DNA from: Prevotella sp. UBA1705
GTDB lineage: Bacteria; Bacteroidota; Bacteroidia; Bacteroidales; Bacteroidaceae
Assembly: GCA_002317385.1 (NCBI GenBank)
Contig: DCJH01000006.1
Coordinates: 1-64,000 of the forward strand
DNA: 64,000 nt
Direction of reading: 5' to 3'
In this document: positions 26,358-38,135 of the stretch, in pieces
How positions within the stretch are numbered: position 1 is the stretch's first letter
Layout: every line of letters begins with the position of its first letter
Position numbers and translations under genes: made by a program
Notes under the pieces: model-generated
Told to the model about the DNA's origin: nothing
What the model saw: the letters and a program-made list of their open reading frames with translations, nothing else
Database searches by the model: none

Positions 26358-26783
26358 TTATGAATTTTGAATCAATCCTTCGATGGCCAGCCGGTAGGAG
26401 TCGAGCCCGAAGCCGCAGATCACACCCTTGCAACCGGCGGAAATCATCGAGTGGTGGCGGAATTCCTCACGCTGATGCACGTTGGAGATATGCACCTCTA
26501 CCACCGGACACTTCAGCGAGCGGATGCAATCGAGCAGCGCAACAGACGTGTGGGTGTAGGCCCCGGCATTGAGCACGATGCCGTCGAAGGTGAATCCCAC
26601 CTCCTGAAGTTTATCGATGAGCTCGCCCTCGATGTTGCTCTGGTAGTAGTCGAGCTCCACGTCGGCATAGCGCGCACGCAGCTGCGGCAGATAGCTCTCA
26701 AACGAACCGCTGCCATAGATGCCCGGTTCCCTCACGCCCAACAGATTGAGATTGGGGCCGTTGATAATCATAATCTTCTTCAT
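26358..26783 (-). CDS. aroQ: Type II 3-dehydroquinate dehydratase
   Basis: This 141-residue shikimate-pathway enzyme removes water from 3-dehydroquinate. It shows NGPNLNLLGVREPGIYGS with catalytic Tyr23, the QSNIEGELID segment, NAGAYTHTSVAL and catalytic His98 in EVHISNVHQREEFRHHS. The length is normal. It is divergent from the xerD-type gene, with an overlapping promoter region. Confidence 0.95.
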   Translation of the reverse strand: MKKIMIINGPNLNLLGVREPGIYGSGSFESYLPQLRARYADVELDYYQSNIEGELIDKLQEVGFTFDGIVLNAGAYTHTSVALLDCIRSLKCPVVEVHISNVHQREEFRHHSMISAGCKGVICGFGLDSYRLAIEGLIQNS

Positions 26784-26789
26784 TTTTTG

Positions 26790-26820
26790 TTTGCCTTTTG
26801 CGCGATTTCCACTAATTTTG
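26790..26820 (+). promoter_or_regulatory. Promoter of the xerD-type gene
   Basis: TTTG (26790-26793), 19 bases, TAATTTTG (26813-26820). The implied leader is about 105-125 nt. Confidence 0.7.
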
Positions 26821-26868
26821 CATCACAGACCACCTCGCAGGCGCTGCCCACGGGGGTCTTGCTCCATG

Positions 26869-26900
26869 CAAAGATAGTGGAAAACGAAGACAACGACAAG
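26869..26900 (-). promoter_or_regulatory. Promoter of aroQ
   Basis: On the minus strand CTTG (26900-26897), 20 bases, TATCTTTG (26876-26869). It faces the xerD-type promoter, so the two transcripts should overlap at their 5' ends. Confidence 0.7.
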
Positions 26901-26930
26901 CAAAACGCCCGATAATTTGTCCTTCGTGCC

Positions 26931-27932
26931 ATGCCAACCCCACCCATCATGCCCTATAGCATCACCGAAAACCAAGACCTACGCAAGCGCTACGCCCGCT
27001 ACATCAAGCTTCAGCGCAACTATTCGCCCAACACGCTCGAAGCCTATCTCCACGACCTCGACTGCCTGCTCGACTACCTTTCTGCCGAGCAGCTCAGCCC
27101 CTTGGAGGTCAAGCTCGACCATCTGGAGCACTTCGCCGCATCGCTCCACGAGCGCGGCATAGGCCCCAAGTCGCAGGCACGCATACTCAGCGGCGTGCGT
27201 TCGTTCTACCGTTACCTCGAGCTCGACGGCTATTTAGAGGTAGACCCCACCGAACTCTTAGAGTCGCCCCACCTGCCCAAGCACCTGCCCGAGTATCTCA
27301 CCACCGACGAGGTGGACGCCCTCGAGGCGAGCATAGACCTCTCGGCCAACGAGGGCCACCGCAACCGGGCCATCATCGAGGTGTTCTTCTCCTGCGGCCT
27401 GCGCGTCTCCGAGCTCACCAATCTCAAGCTGTCCGACCTCTTTCTCGATGAGCGGTTCATCCGCGTCATCGGCAAGGGCAACAAGGAACGGCTCGTGCCC
27501 ATCTCCGAGCGCGCCATCCACGAACTCGAACTCTGGTTTCACGACCGCCAACAGATGCAGATTAAGCCGGGCGAGGAAGACTTCGTGTTTCTCAATCGCC
27601 GCGGACATCATCTCACCCGCACCATGATTCTCATCATGATCAAGCGCCAGGCCGAGCTCGCCGGTATCAAGAAGACCATCTCACCCCACACCCTCCGCCA
27701 TTCGTTTGCCACCGCACTGCTGCGCGGCGGAGCCGACCTGCGTGTCATCCAGGTGCTGCTCGGCCATGCCGACATCGGCACCACGGAGATCTATACCCAC
27801 ATGGACGATGAGTCGCTGCGCCAGGAAATCCTCCTCCATCACCCTCGAAATATCAAGTATAAGTCCTCCGATTATCAAGATTCTTATACCAACAATTCAT
27901 CTTCCAAGGACAACTCCTCCAGCCCAAAATAG
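26931..27932 (+). CDS. xerD: XerD-type site-specific tyrosine recombinase
   Basis: This 333-residue recombinase (327 if it starts at 26949) has the N-terminal SAM-like core-binding domain with YSPNTLEAYLHDLD. The C-terminal catalytic domain carries the Arg in CGLRVSELTNL, Lys in IGKGNKERLVP, HxxR in HTLRHSFATALL, His in LGHADIGTTEIYTH and the following Tyr nucleophile. XerC/XerD-type enzymes resolve chromosome dimers at dif. No integrase neighbours or att-like repeats are seen, so a housekeeping role is likely. After the normal end (HPR) there is an unusual 28-residue tail rich in Ser and Asn. Confidence 0.88.
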   Translation: MPTPPIMPYSITENQDLRKRYARYIKLQRNYSPNTLEAYLHDLDCLLDYLSAEQLSPLEVKLDHLEHFAASLHERGIGPKSQARILSGVRSFYRYLELDGYLEVDPTELLESPHLPKHLPEYLTTDEVDALEASIDLSANEGHRNRAIIEVFFSCGLRVSELTNLKLSDLFLDERFIRVIGKGNKERLVPISERAIHELELWFHDRQQMQIKPGEEDFVFLNRRGHHLTRTMILIMIKRQAELAGIKKTISPHTLRHSFATALLRGGADLRVIQVLLGHADIGTTEIYTHMDDESLRQEILLHHPRNIKYKSSDYQDSYTNNSSSKDNSSSPK

Positions 27933-28011
27933 CCCCTCCATGGGGCTTCCCAGCCTATTTTTGTCCCCCCTCACCCCACAGTCCCTCGCCCCTCCACCTT
28001 TTCCCCATCAT

Positions 28012-28121
28012 CATTAGCACCTAATCGCGACGCGAAAAGGTACTAATCGCGGTGCCTTTACTACCTAATCGTCGTGCGATTACTACCTAAAGGCAACGCG
28101 ATTACTACCTTATTTCAGAGG
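28012..28121 (+). repeat. 22-nt tandem array C (five units)
   Basis: Units start at 28012, 28034, 28056, 28078 and 28100, all exactly 22 nt. The fourth and fifth begin GATTACTACCT; the first four end in GC. Confidence 0.88.
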
Positions 28122-28236
28122 CGTGGAATGGGAGGGGAGAAGAAAGGGGGATTGGGAGAGGGAGGGAGGAGGGTGGATAGTTGTACTTTATACTTTTAAA
28201 AAGTGTTTAAAACACTGACTCTCCGCAAAAAAATCG

Positions 28237-28244
28237 TATCTTTG
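28237..28244 (+). promoter_or_regulatory. -7 element of the DUF2264 / pectin-degradation cluster
   Basis: TATCTTTG lies 71 bases before the ATG at 28316. The near-palindrome at 28202-28216 covers the -33 position and could be an operator. Confidence 0.55.
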
Positions 28245-28315
28245 TAGCAACTAAACATGGTGGGATACATTATGCTCTGCCATGGACGCTGATGAATAGA
28301 ATAAACCTAAAAACG

Positions 28316-29584
28316 ATGAGAACAGCTTTCTATAAGACTTTGGTCGTGGTACTGACGTGCCTCATTCCCGCCTGTGGCGTATCTGCCAAGAAGAGGGTTC
28401 AGATGGGCGACAGGGAGTATTGGTGCCAGCAGGCCTACAAGATGGCGAGTCCGGTGCTGGAGAATATGGCCAAGGGTGAGCTGCAGAAGAATATGCAGCT
28501 GGAGGTGAGTCCCAACTGGGACGGCCGCAACAAGAAGGTGGCCTATATGGAATGCTTCGGCCGACTCATGGCCGGCATCGCGCCCTGGCTGTCGCTCCCC
28601 GACGACAACACGCCGGAGGGCGGTCAGCGCAAGCAGTTGCGCACGTGGGCGCTGGCAGCCTACAAGAATGCCGTGGACCCGCAGAGCCCCGACTATCTGG
28701 CCTGGCGCGGACACGGACAGGCACTCGTCGACGCGGCCTATGTGGCCGAGAGTTTCATCCGCGCCTACGACGCGCTGTGGCTTCCGCTCGACAGCGTGAC
28801 GAAGAAGCGCTACGTGGAGGAGTTCACCCAGCTGCGCCGCGTGGACCCGCCCTATACCAACTGGCTGCTCTTCAGCGCCACCATCGAGAGCTTCCTGGCC
28901 AAGGTGGGGGCCGAATACGATGAGTTCCGAGTGAACACGGCCTGCCGCAAGGTGGAGGAATGGTATGTGGGCGACGGATGGTATGCCGACGGTCCTCACT
29001 TCGCCTTCGACTATTACAGCAGCTATGTGTTCCACCCGATGTATCTGGAGACGCTTCAGAACATGGTGGAGGCTAAGGCCAACACGCGCCTCGACTATCA
29101 GAAATACTGGGACCGCGAGCTTCGTCGGGCCCAGAAATTTGCCATTGTGCTGGAGCGATTCATCTCGCCCGAGGGCACATTTCCCGTCATCGGCCGTTCC
29201 ACGCCCTATCGTCTGGCCGCCATGCAGCCGCTGGCGCTCATGGCTTGGTATCAGAAACTGCCGCAGGATCTGACCAACGGTCAGGTGCGCGCAGCCCTCA
29301 CGCAGGTGATGCACCGCATGATGGACCAGCAAAATAACTACAACGCTGGCGGATATCTCACCATCGGCTTCTGCGGTTCGCAGCCCAACGTGGCCGACTG
29401 GTATACCAACAACGGCTCGCTCTACATGTGCTCGCTGGCGTTCATGCCCCTCGGTCTGCCGGCCAACGCGCCTTTCTGGACCGACGCCGCACAGCCCTGG
29501 ACGCAGGTGAAGGCCTGGGGCGGACAGCCATTCCCGAAGGACCATCTGTGGATGGATGAGATCAGGACGAAGGATAAGTTCTAA
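28316..29584 (+). CDS. DUF2264 family protein, probable polysaccharide-degradation accessory enzyme
   Basis: This 422-residue exported protein starts MRTAFYKTLVVV, with a signal sequence ending near IPACGVSAKK (a lipoprotein cleavage at the Cys is possible but the lipobox is poor). The body matches DUF2264, an (alpha/alpha)-toroid family found beside GH88/GH105 genes: WDGRNKKVAYMECFGRLMAGIAPWL, then RRVDPPYTNWLLFSA, YGDG-like WYVGDGWYADGPHFAFDYY, and EGTFPVIGRSTPYR. The enzyme activity of the family is poorly defined. It leads a rightward set with GH105, GH2 and GH51 enzymes. The upstream start at 28292 is also possible. Confidence 0.82.
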   Translation: MRTAFYKTLVVVLTCLIPACGVSAKKRVQMGDREYWCQQAYKMASPVLENMAKGELQKNMQLEVSPNWDGRNKKVAYMECFGRLMAGIAPWLSLPDDNTPEGGQRKQLRTWALAAYKNAVDPQSPDYLAWRGHGQALVDAAYVAESFIRAYDALWLPLDSVTKKRYVEEFTQLRRVDPPYTNWLLFSATIESFLAKVGAEYDEFRVNTACRKVEEWYVGDGWYADGPHFAFDYYSSYVFHPMYLETLQNMVEAKANTRLDYQKYWDRELRRAQKFAIVLERFISPEGTFPVIGRSTPYRLAAMQPLALMAWYQKLPQDLTNGQVRAALTQVMHRMMDQQNNYNAGGYLTIGFCGSQPNVADWYTNNGSLYMCSLAFMPLGLPANAPFWTDAAQPWTQVKAWGGQPFPKDHLWMDEIRTKDKF

Positions 29585-29965
29585 AAGGCCCAACAAACGC
29601 ACCCCTAAGCCTCACTTACACCACTCCCCAGCCTCTCCCCCAACCCCTCCCCCGAAGGGAGGGGAGTATATAGCGGGATAAACAAACGCATTGATGGAAT
29701 GGGGATTCCGCTGGAATGGAAATCGGGGGAGTATATATTAAATAAGGTGGAAGGTGGTGATGAGGATGGATATTCCCTATTTTTGACAGGAAAGAGGCAT
29801 GCGCCGTAGACGGATAGACGACGGCATGGAAGGAGGAAAAACGTAAATAGGATAAGCAAAAAAGATGAGGAGGCGGGCGGATGCAGGTCTGACGCCTCTA
29901 CGATGATATCAACGACGAGGAGCGCTGCCAGCTGATGGCGGCGACAATCTTTAAACCTACACATA
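29585..29965. other. Spacer with one P2 palindrome
   Basis: Bases 29626-29692 carry one copy of palindrome family P2: CCCTCCCCCGAAGGGAGGG-type core with the tail GGGATAAACAAACG. The rest (to 29965) has no credible gene. A 28-codon open stretch at 29890-29970 looks codon-like but lacks a start and was not called. Confidence 0.6.
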
Positions 29966-34340
<4,375 letters not shown>

Positions 34341-34350
34341 ACCATAGAGT

Positions 34351-34392
34351 GGGTGCCTGTCTCTCATGCAGCAGGCATCCATTTCTCTCTTT
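34351..34392 (+). terminator. Hairpin after the GH2 gene
   Basis: GGGTGCCTG (34351-34359) pairs with CAGGCATCC (34372-34380), with one G-U pair, followed by a pyrimidine-rich ATTTCTCTCTTT. It is probably a terminator or attenuator. Confidence 0.5.
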
Positions 34393-34453
34393 GTAATAGA
34401 TAATGGCCTCGCCCGAAACACCGGACGGAGCCAGGAACAATAGCAATGAATCA

Positions 34454-35926
34454 ATGATGAACAGGTTTTTGTTGATGGCTGCAGGACTCTATATGTCGGC
34501 CTTGCAGCTCCATGCGGCAGAAGGCGACACCCTCTCTATCGATGAGAAGTGGCTGTTCAAGCTTGCCAAGAACGAGGCTTCGTCTCCCGCCAACTACCAG
34601 TCGACCAAGTTTAATGACTCTCAGTGGGGCTTTCAGGCTATCCCGGGAGTGTGGCGTGTGCCTACAGCTTGGAGTAAAGGCGACTATGTAGGCACCTACC
34701 GCGGGTGGATCAAGATGCCCTCTTTCTATGCCGGGCGAAAGATTTTCCTGCATATCGGCTTCACCACGGCATCGACTGCGGTCTATGTCAACGGCGAGAA
34801 GATAGGCCAGACAGCACTCGATCGGGCCCAGACGGAGTTCGACATCACCCCCTATCTGAGGATTGGAGAGCGCAATTTGTTTGTGCTTCACATGCCTCAT
34901 TACGATGAGGGAGAAGATGCAACCAATACCACGGGCAAGAGCGGTATTACCTCCCACTGCTACATCTATGCGCTGCAAGACGGGCAGAAGCAGGCTTCCG
35001 GGCCGTCGATTGGCAAGGCACGCTCGGGCGTTCTGGTGGGAAGTCGCTACAGTTTCCGCCCAGAGGAGGGATATTTCGATACCCCGAAGCTCATGCAGAG
35101 CGACATAGACCAGATGAAGAAGTTGGGCATCGGCGCCATCTCCTACGACAAACTGTCGTCGGATCCTGAGTTCATCGCCTATGCCCGACAGCAGGGAATG
35201 GATGTGGTGAGCGACTCGCCGGTGACCAACGAGTTGCTGGTCGATGCGCAGGGAAACTATACTTCGGAGGTCTACAAGCTGCTGCCGACGGCCAACTATA
35301 ACTTCAAGAAGGAGATTGACGACGCGGAAGCCCGTGCCAGCGCAGCCGTATCGAAGTCGAAACCCAAGGTGAAGGAGAGCGAATCGGTGCTTACCGTGTG
35401 GGACACACCCTACAGCATCACCTTCGACAAGTACACCGGACTCATCTCAAGCTACTCTCAAAACGGTGTGACAGTGTTCTCCGACGGGGGCACCGTGATG
35501 CCCAACGCCAAGATGCAACTGGTGAGTTTCAGTTCGACCAAGCCCAACAAGGCCACTGGCACCAAGGTCACGGCAGTCTACGACATAGCCGGTCAGGGTC
35601 GCACCACATGGACCTACACCATCCCCAGCAACGGAGTGCTGAGCATAGATGCCGGCGGACAGCAGGACATTCTGGTGACCTTGTCGTCGCGTCTCACCCG
35701 TTCGGAGTATCTGGCACAGGATTTTGGCAAAGACACCAACCTCTCATCCATCCAGGGTTCGCGCCCGAGGGTCTACTGGATGAAGCGTAGCGACGCTGCG
35801 GGAACAGGCATTGAGGTCATCGGCGAGGAGCCGTTCACGGCCGTACAGACACCCAAGCCCGGACAATTGCTTATCCAGCACGGCACCAAGAGCTTCGATT
35901 TGCACTTCCTTCCGGTCACAAAATAG
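34454..35926 (+). CDS. Barrel-less GH2-like protein, probably not a glycosidase
   Basis: This 490-residue exported protein starts MMNRFLL (34454 or 34457) with a signal peptide to about residue 22. Residues 25-175 are a GH2 N-terminal sugar-binding domain (FHIGFTT-type LHIGFTTASTAVYVNGEKIG, then FDITPYLRIGERN). Residues 206-260 resemble only the first strands of a GH2 TIM barrel, including MKKLGIGAISYD and IAYARQQGMDVVSD. The barrel then stops: neither the NE acid/base nor the CEY nucleophile motif occurs. Residues 310-490 resemble the beta-galactosidase small-chain domain. The reading frame is open throughout, so this is a natural deletion form and not a frameshift. It may bind galactoside or help the preceding enzyme. 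Confidence 0.8.
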   Translation: MMNRFLLMAAGLYMSALQLHAAEGDTLSIDEKWLFKLAKNEASSPANYQSTKFNDSQWGFQAIPGVWRVPTAWSKGDYVGTYRGWIKMPSFYAGRKIFLHIGFTTASTAVYVNGEKIGQTALDRAQTEFDITPYLRIGERNLFVLHMPHYDEGEDATNTTGKSGITSHCYIYALQDGQKQASGPSIGKARSGVLVGSRYSFRPEEGYFDTPKLMQSDIDQMKKLGIGAISYDKLSSDPEFIAYARQQGMDVVSDSPVTNELLVDAQGNYTSEVYKLLPTANYNFKKEIDDAEARASAAVSKSKPKVKESESVLTVWDTPYSITFDKYTGLISSYSQNGVTVFSDGGTVMPNAKMQLVSFSSTKPNKATGTKVTAVYDIAGQGRTTWTYTIPSNGVLSIDAGGQQDILVTLSSRLTRSEYLAQDFGKDTNLSSIQGSRPRVYWMKRSDAAGTGIEVIGEEPFTAVQTPKPGQLLIQHGTKSFDLHFLPVTK

Positions 35927-35988
35927 GAAAGATGGCTATTGTCCACTAAATTATTAGAGAAGTCCACCTCCTGCGGGGTGAATTTTTC

Positions 35989-35996
35989 TATCTTTG
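35989..35996 (+). promoter_or_regulatory. -7 element of the GH51 gene
   Basis: TATCTTTG lies 63 bases before the ATG at 36060. No clear -33 element is seen. Confidence 0.6.
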
Positions 35997-36059
35997 CAAA
36001 GCAACGTATTCATCTACCGACGACAAACCAATTATAAACATAACAATAGCTAAAAACTT

Positions 36060-38018
36060 ATGAAACAACATCAAATCCTATCTGCCCTGGCACTCAGCCT
36101 GATGGTCTCGGTGGGCGCATTGGCCCAGCGTGAGTTCACCATCAACGCCAAACCGGGTGCTCCTGTGCAGTCGACCATGTACGGCATCTTCTTCGAAGAC
36201 ATCAACTTCGGTGCCGACGGAGGCCTCTATGCCGAGATGGTAGAGAACAGAAGCTTTGAGTTTCCCTCCCGATTCATGGGCTGGAACACCTTCGGCAACG
36301 TGTCGTTGAGCGATGTGAAGCCTGCGTTCGACCGCAATCCTCACTACGTGGTGCTCGAATCGTCGGGCCACGACCAGAAGGTGACCGGACTGGAAAACCG
36401 CGGATTCTTCGGCATGGGCCTCAAGCAGGGCATGAAATACGATTTCTCGGTCTACGGACGCCTGCACAACCTGCAGGGCAAGGAAGCCAAAATCCGTGTG
36501 GAAATCGTAGACGACCAGGATGTTCCGATGGATAAACAAACCATCACCATAGGCAGTTCGCAGTGGAAGAAGCACTCTGTGACACTCACTTCGAAGAAGA
36601 CTGTGGAGAAGGGTTTGCTGCGTATCTTCCTCGAAAGTGCCGATGGTGTGGACCTCGACCACGTGAGTCTGTTCCCCGAAGACAACTGGAACGGCCTGCG
36701 TGCCGACCTCGTGAAAGACCTCGAAGACCTGCATCCGGGCATCTTCCGCTTCCCTGGCGGCTGTATCGTAGAGGGTACCGACCTTGCCACAAGATACCAG
36801 TGGAAGAACAGCGTGGGCCCCGCCGAGAACCGTCCACTCAACGAAAACCGCTGGAACTATACCTTCCCGCACCGCCTCTTCCCCAACTATTACCAGACCT
36901 ACGGCCTCGGATTCTATGAGTTTTTCCTCCTCTCGGAGAAGATTGGAGCCGAGCCTCTGCCCATCCTCTCGGTGGGATTGGCCTGCCAGTTCCAAAACAA
37001 GGACGACGCGAAGAATGCCCATTGCGCCGTGGACGAACTGCAACCCTATATCGACGACGCCCTCGACCTCATCGAGTTTGCCAATGGCGCCACCACCACC
37101 AAGTGGGGAAAGCTGCGCGCCGACATGGGCCATCCGAAACCGTTTGGCCTGAAGCAGATTGGTGTGGGCAACGAACAGTGGGGCGAACTCTATCCCGTGC
37201 GCCTGAAGAAGTTTATGGAACAGATCCGGGCCAAGTATCCCGACATTAAGATTTGCGGCTCCTCCGGTCCGTCGGCCAGCGGCAAGGACTTCGACTATGG
37301 ATGGCAGGAGATGCGCAAACTGGGTGTGGACCTCGTGGATGAGCATTACTATATGTCGCCCGACTGGTTCCTGCAGAATGCCGGCCGCTACGACAACTAC
37401 GACCGCAAGGGCCCGAAGGTGTTTGCCGGCGAGTATGCCAGTCACGTGAAAGGCATGGGCGATAAGCCCACAGTAGCCATGAACAACTTTGAGGCTGCGC
37501 TCTCGGAGGCCGCCTTCATGACCGGATTGGAGCGCAATGCCGACGTGGTTTATCAGGCCACCTATGCCCCGCTCTTTGCCCATGTGGAGGGCTGGCAATG
37601 GCGTCCCGACCTCATCTGGTTTGACAATCTGCGGAGTGTGCGCTCCGTAAACTGGTATGTGCAGATGCTCTATGGCACCAACAGGGGCACCCACATGCTC
37701 TCGCTCACCGAGAACGGACAGCCTGTGAAGGGCAACGACGGGCTCTATGCGAGTGCCGTTTACGACAAAAACACAAAGAAATATATCGTGAAGATAGCCA
37801 ACACAGGCGACAAATCGCAGACCGTCACGCTCAATTTCAAGGGCGCCAAGGTCCTTGGCACAGGCACGGTGACCACACTTCATGCCGACGATATGAAGGC
37901 CACCAACACTCTCGACAATCCTATGAACGTCGTTCCTAAGGACAATGTGGTGACGGTGAGCGGCAAAGGCATCACGGTGAACATTCCGGCCAAGTCGTTT
38001 GAAGTATATCGATTCTAA
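36060..38018 (+). CDS. GH51 alpha-L-arabinofuranosidase
   Basis: This 652-residue exported enzyme (signal peptide to about residue 22, GALAQ) removes arabinofuranose from arabinan or arabinoxylan. The start of the barrel, MYGIFFEDINFGADGGLYAE, is followed by an inserted CBM4/9-like beta-domain (about 65-205). The catalytic barrel has FRFPGGCIVEG, acid/base Glu372 in IGVGNEQWGE and nucleophile Glu458 in VFAGEYASH. The C-terminal beta-sandwich ends IPAKSFEVYRF. All key residues are intact. It has its own -7 element and an excellent terminator, so it can be expressed apart from the galactan genes. Confidence 0.94.
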   Translation: MKQHQILSALALSLMVSVGALAQREFTINAKPGAPVQSTMYGIFFEDINFGADGGLYAEMVENRSFEFPSRFMGWNTFGNVSLSDVKPAFDRNPHYVVLESSGHDQKVTGLENRGFFGMGLKQGMKYDFSVYGRLHNLQGKEAKIRVEIVDDQDVPMDKQTITIGSSQWKKHSVTLTSKKTVEKGLLRIFLESADGVDLDHVSLFPEDNWNGLRADLVKDLEDLHPGIFRFPGGCIVEGTDLATRYQWKNSVGPAENRPLNENRWNYTFPHRLFPNYYQTYGLGFYEFFLLSEKIGAEPLPILSVGLACQFQNKDDAKNAHCAVDELQPYIDDALDLIEFANGATTTKWGKLRADMGHPKPFGLKQIGVGNEQWGELYPVRLKKFMEQIRAKYPDIKICGSSGPSASGKDFDYGWQEMRKLGVDLVDEHYYMSPDWFLQNAGRYDNYDRKGPKVFAGEYASHVKGMGDKPTVAMNNFEAALSEAAFMTGLERNADVVYQATYAPLFAHVEGWQWRPDLIWFDNLRSVRSVNWYVQMLYGTNRGTHMLSLTENGQPVKGNDGLYASAVYDKNTKKYIVKIANTGDKSQTVTLNFKGAKVLGTGTVTTLHADDMKATNTLDNPMNVVPKDNVVTVSGKGITVNIPAKSFEVYRF

Positions 38019-38036
38019 GGCAAAGCCTCATCAACG

Positions 38037-38079
38037 AAGCGGGCGCACCTCGAAAGAGATGCGCCCGCTTGTTTTTTTT
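38037..38079 (+). terminator. Strong intrinsic terminator of the GH51 gene
   Basis: AAGCGGGCGCA (38037-38047) pairs perfectly with TGCGCCCGCTT (38060-38070) and is followed by G and eight T residues. Confidence 0.95.
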
Positions 38080-38084
38080 GTTAA

Positions 38085-38126
38085 TCAGACTGGTCGGACC
38101 AGTCTGACCTGTCCGACCAGTCTGAG
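38085..38126. repeat. 9-nt periodic palindromic repeat (copy 1)
   Basis: The sequence reads in 9-nt steps: TCAGACTGG, TCGGACCAG, TCTGACCTG, TCCGACCAG. The first 23 bases form a perfect 11-bp palindrome around one base. It sits between the convergent GH51 and glnN genes. Related tracts are at 61196 and 62869. Confidence 0.85.
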
Positions 38127-38135
38127 CCCTCAGAG

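Larger units (their letters stand above)
27933..28315. other. Spacer with 22-nt array and promoter
   Basis: It holds a weak hairpin (AGCCCC/GGGGCT, 27931-27947), the 22-nt array C (28012-28121), a 15-nt near-palindrome AGTGTTTAAAACACT at 28202-28216 and a -7 element at 28237. Confidence 0.65.

Noticed and set aside
26931..27932. Integrase of a mobile element
   Set aside because: XerD-like motifs, no attachment-site repeats, no tRNA and no phage or conjugation genes nearby.
34454..35926. Frameshifted GH2 pseudogene
   Set aside because: One uninterrupted frame with signal peptide and both end domains; no barrel remnants in other frames were noticed.
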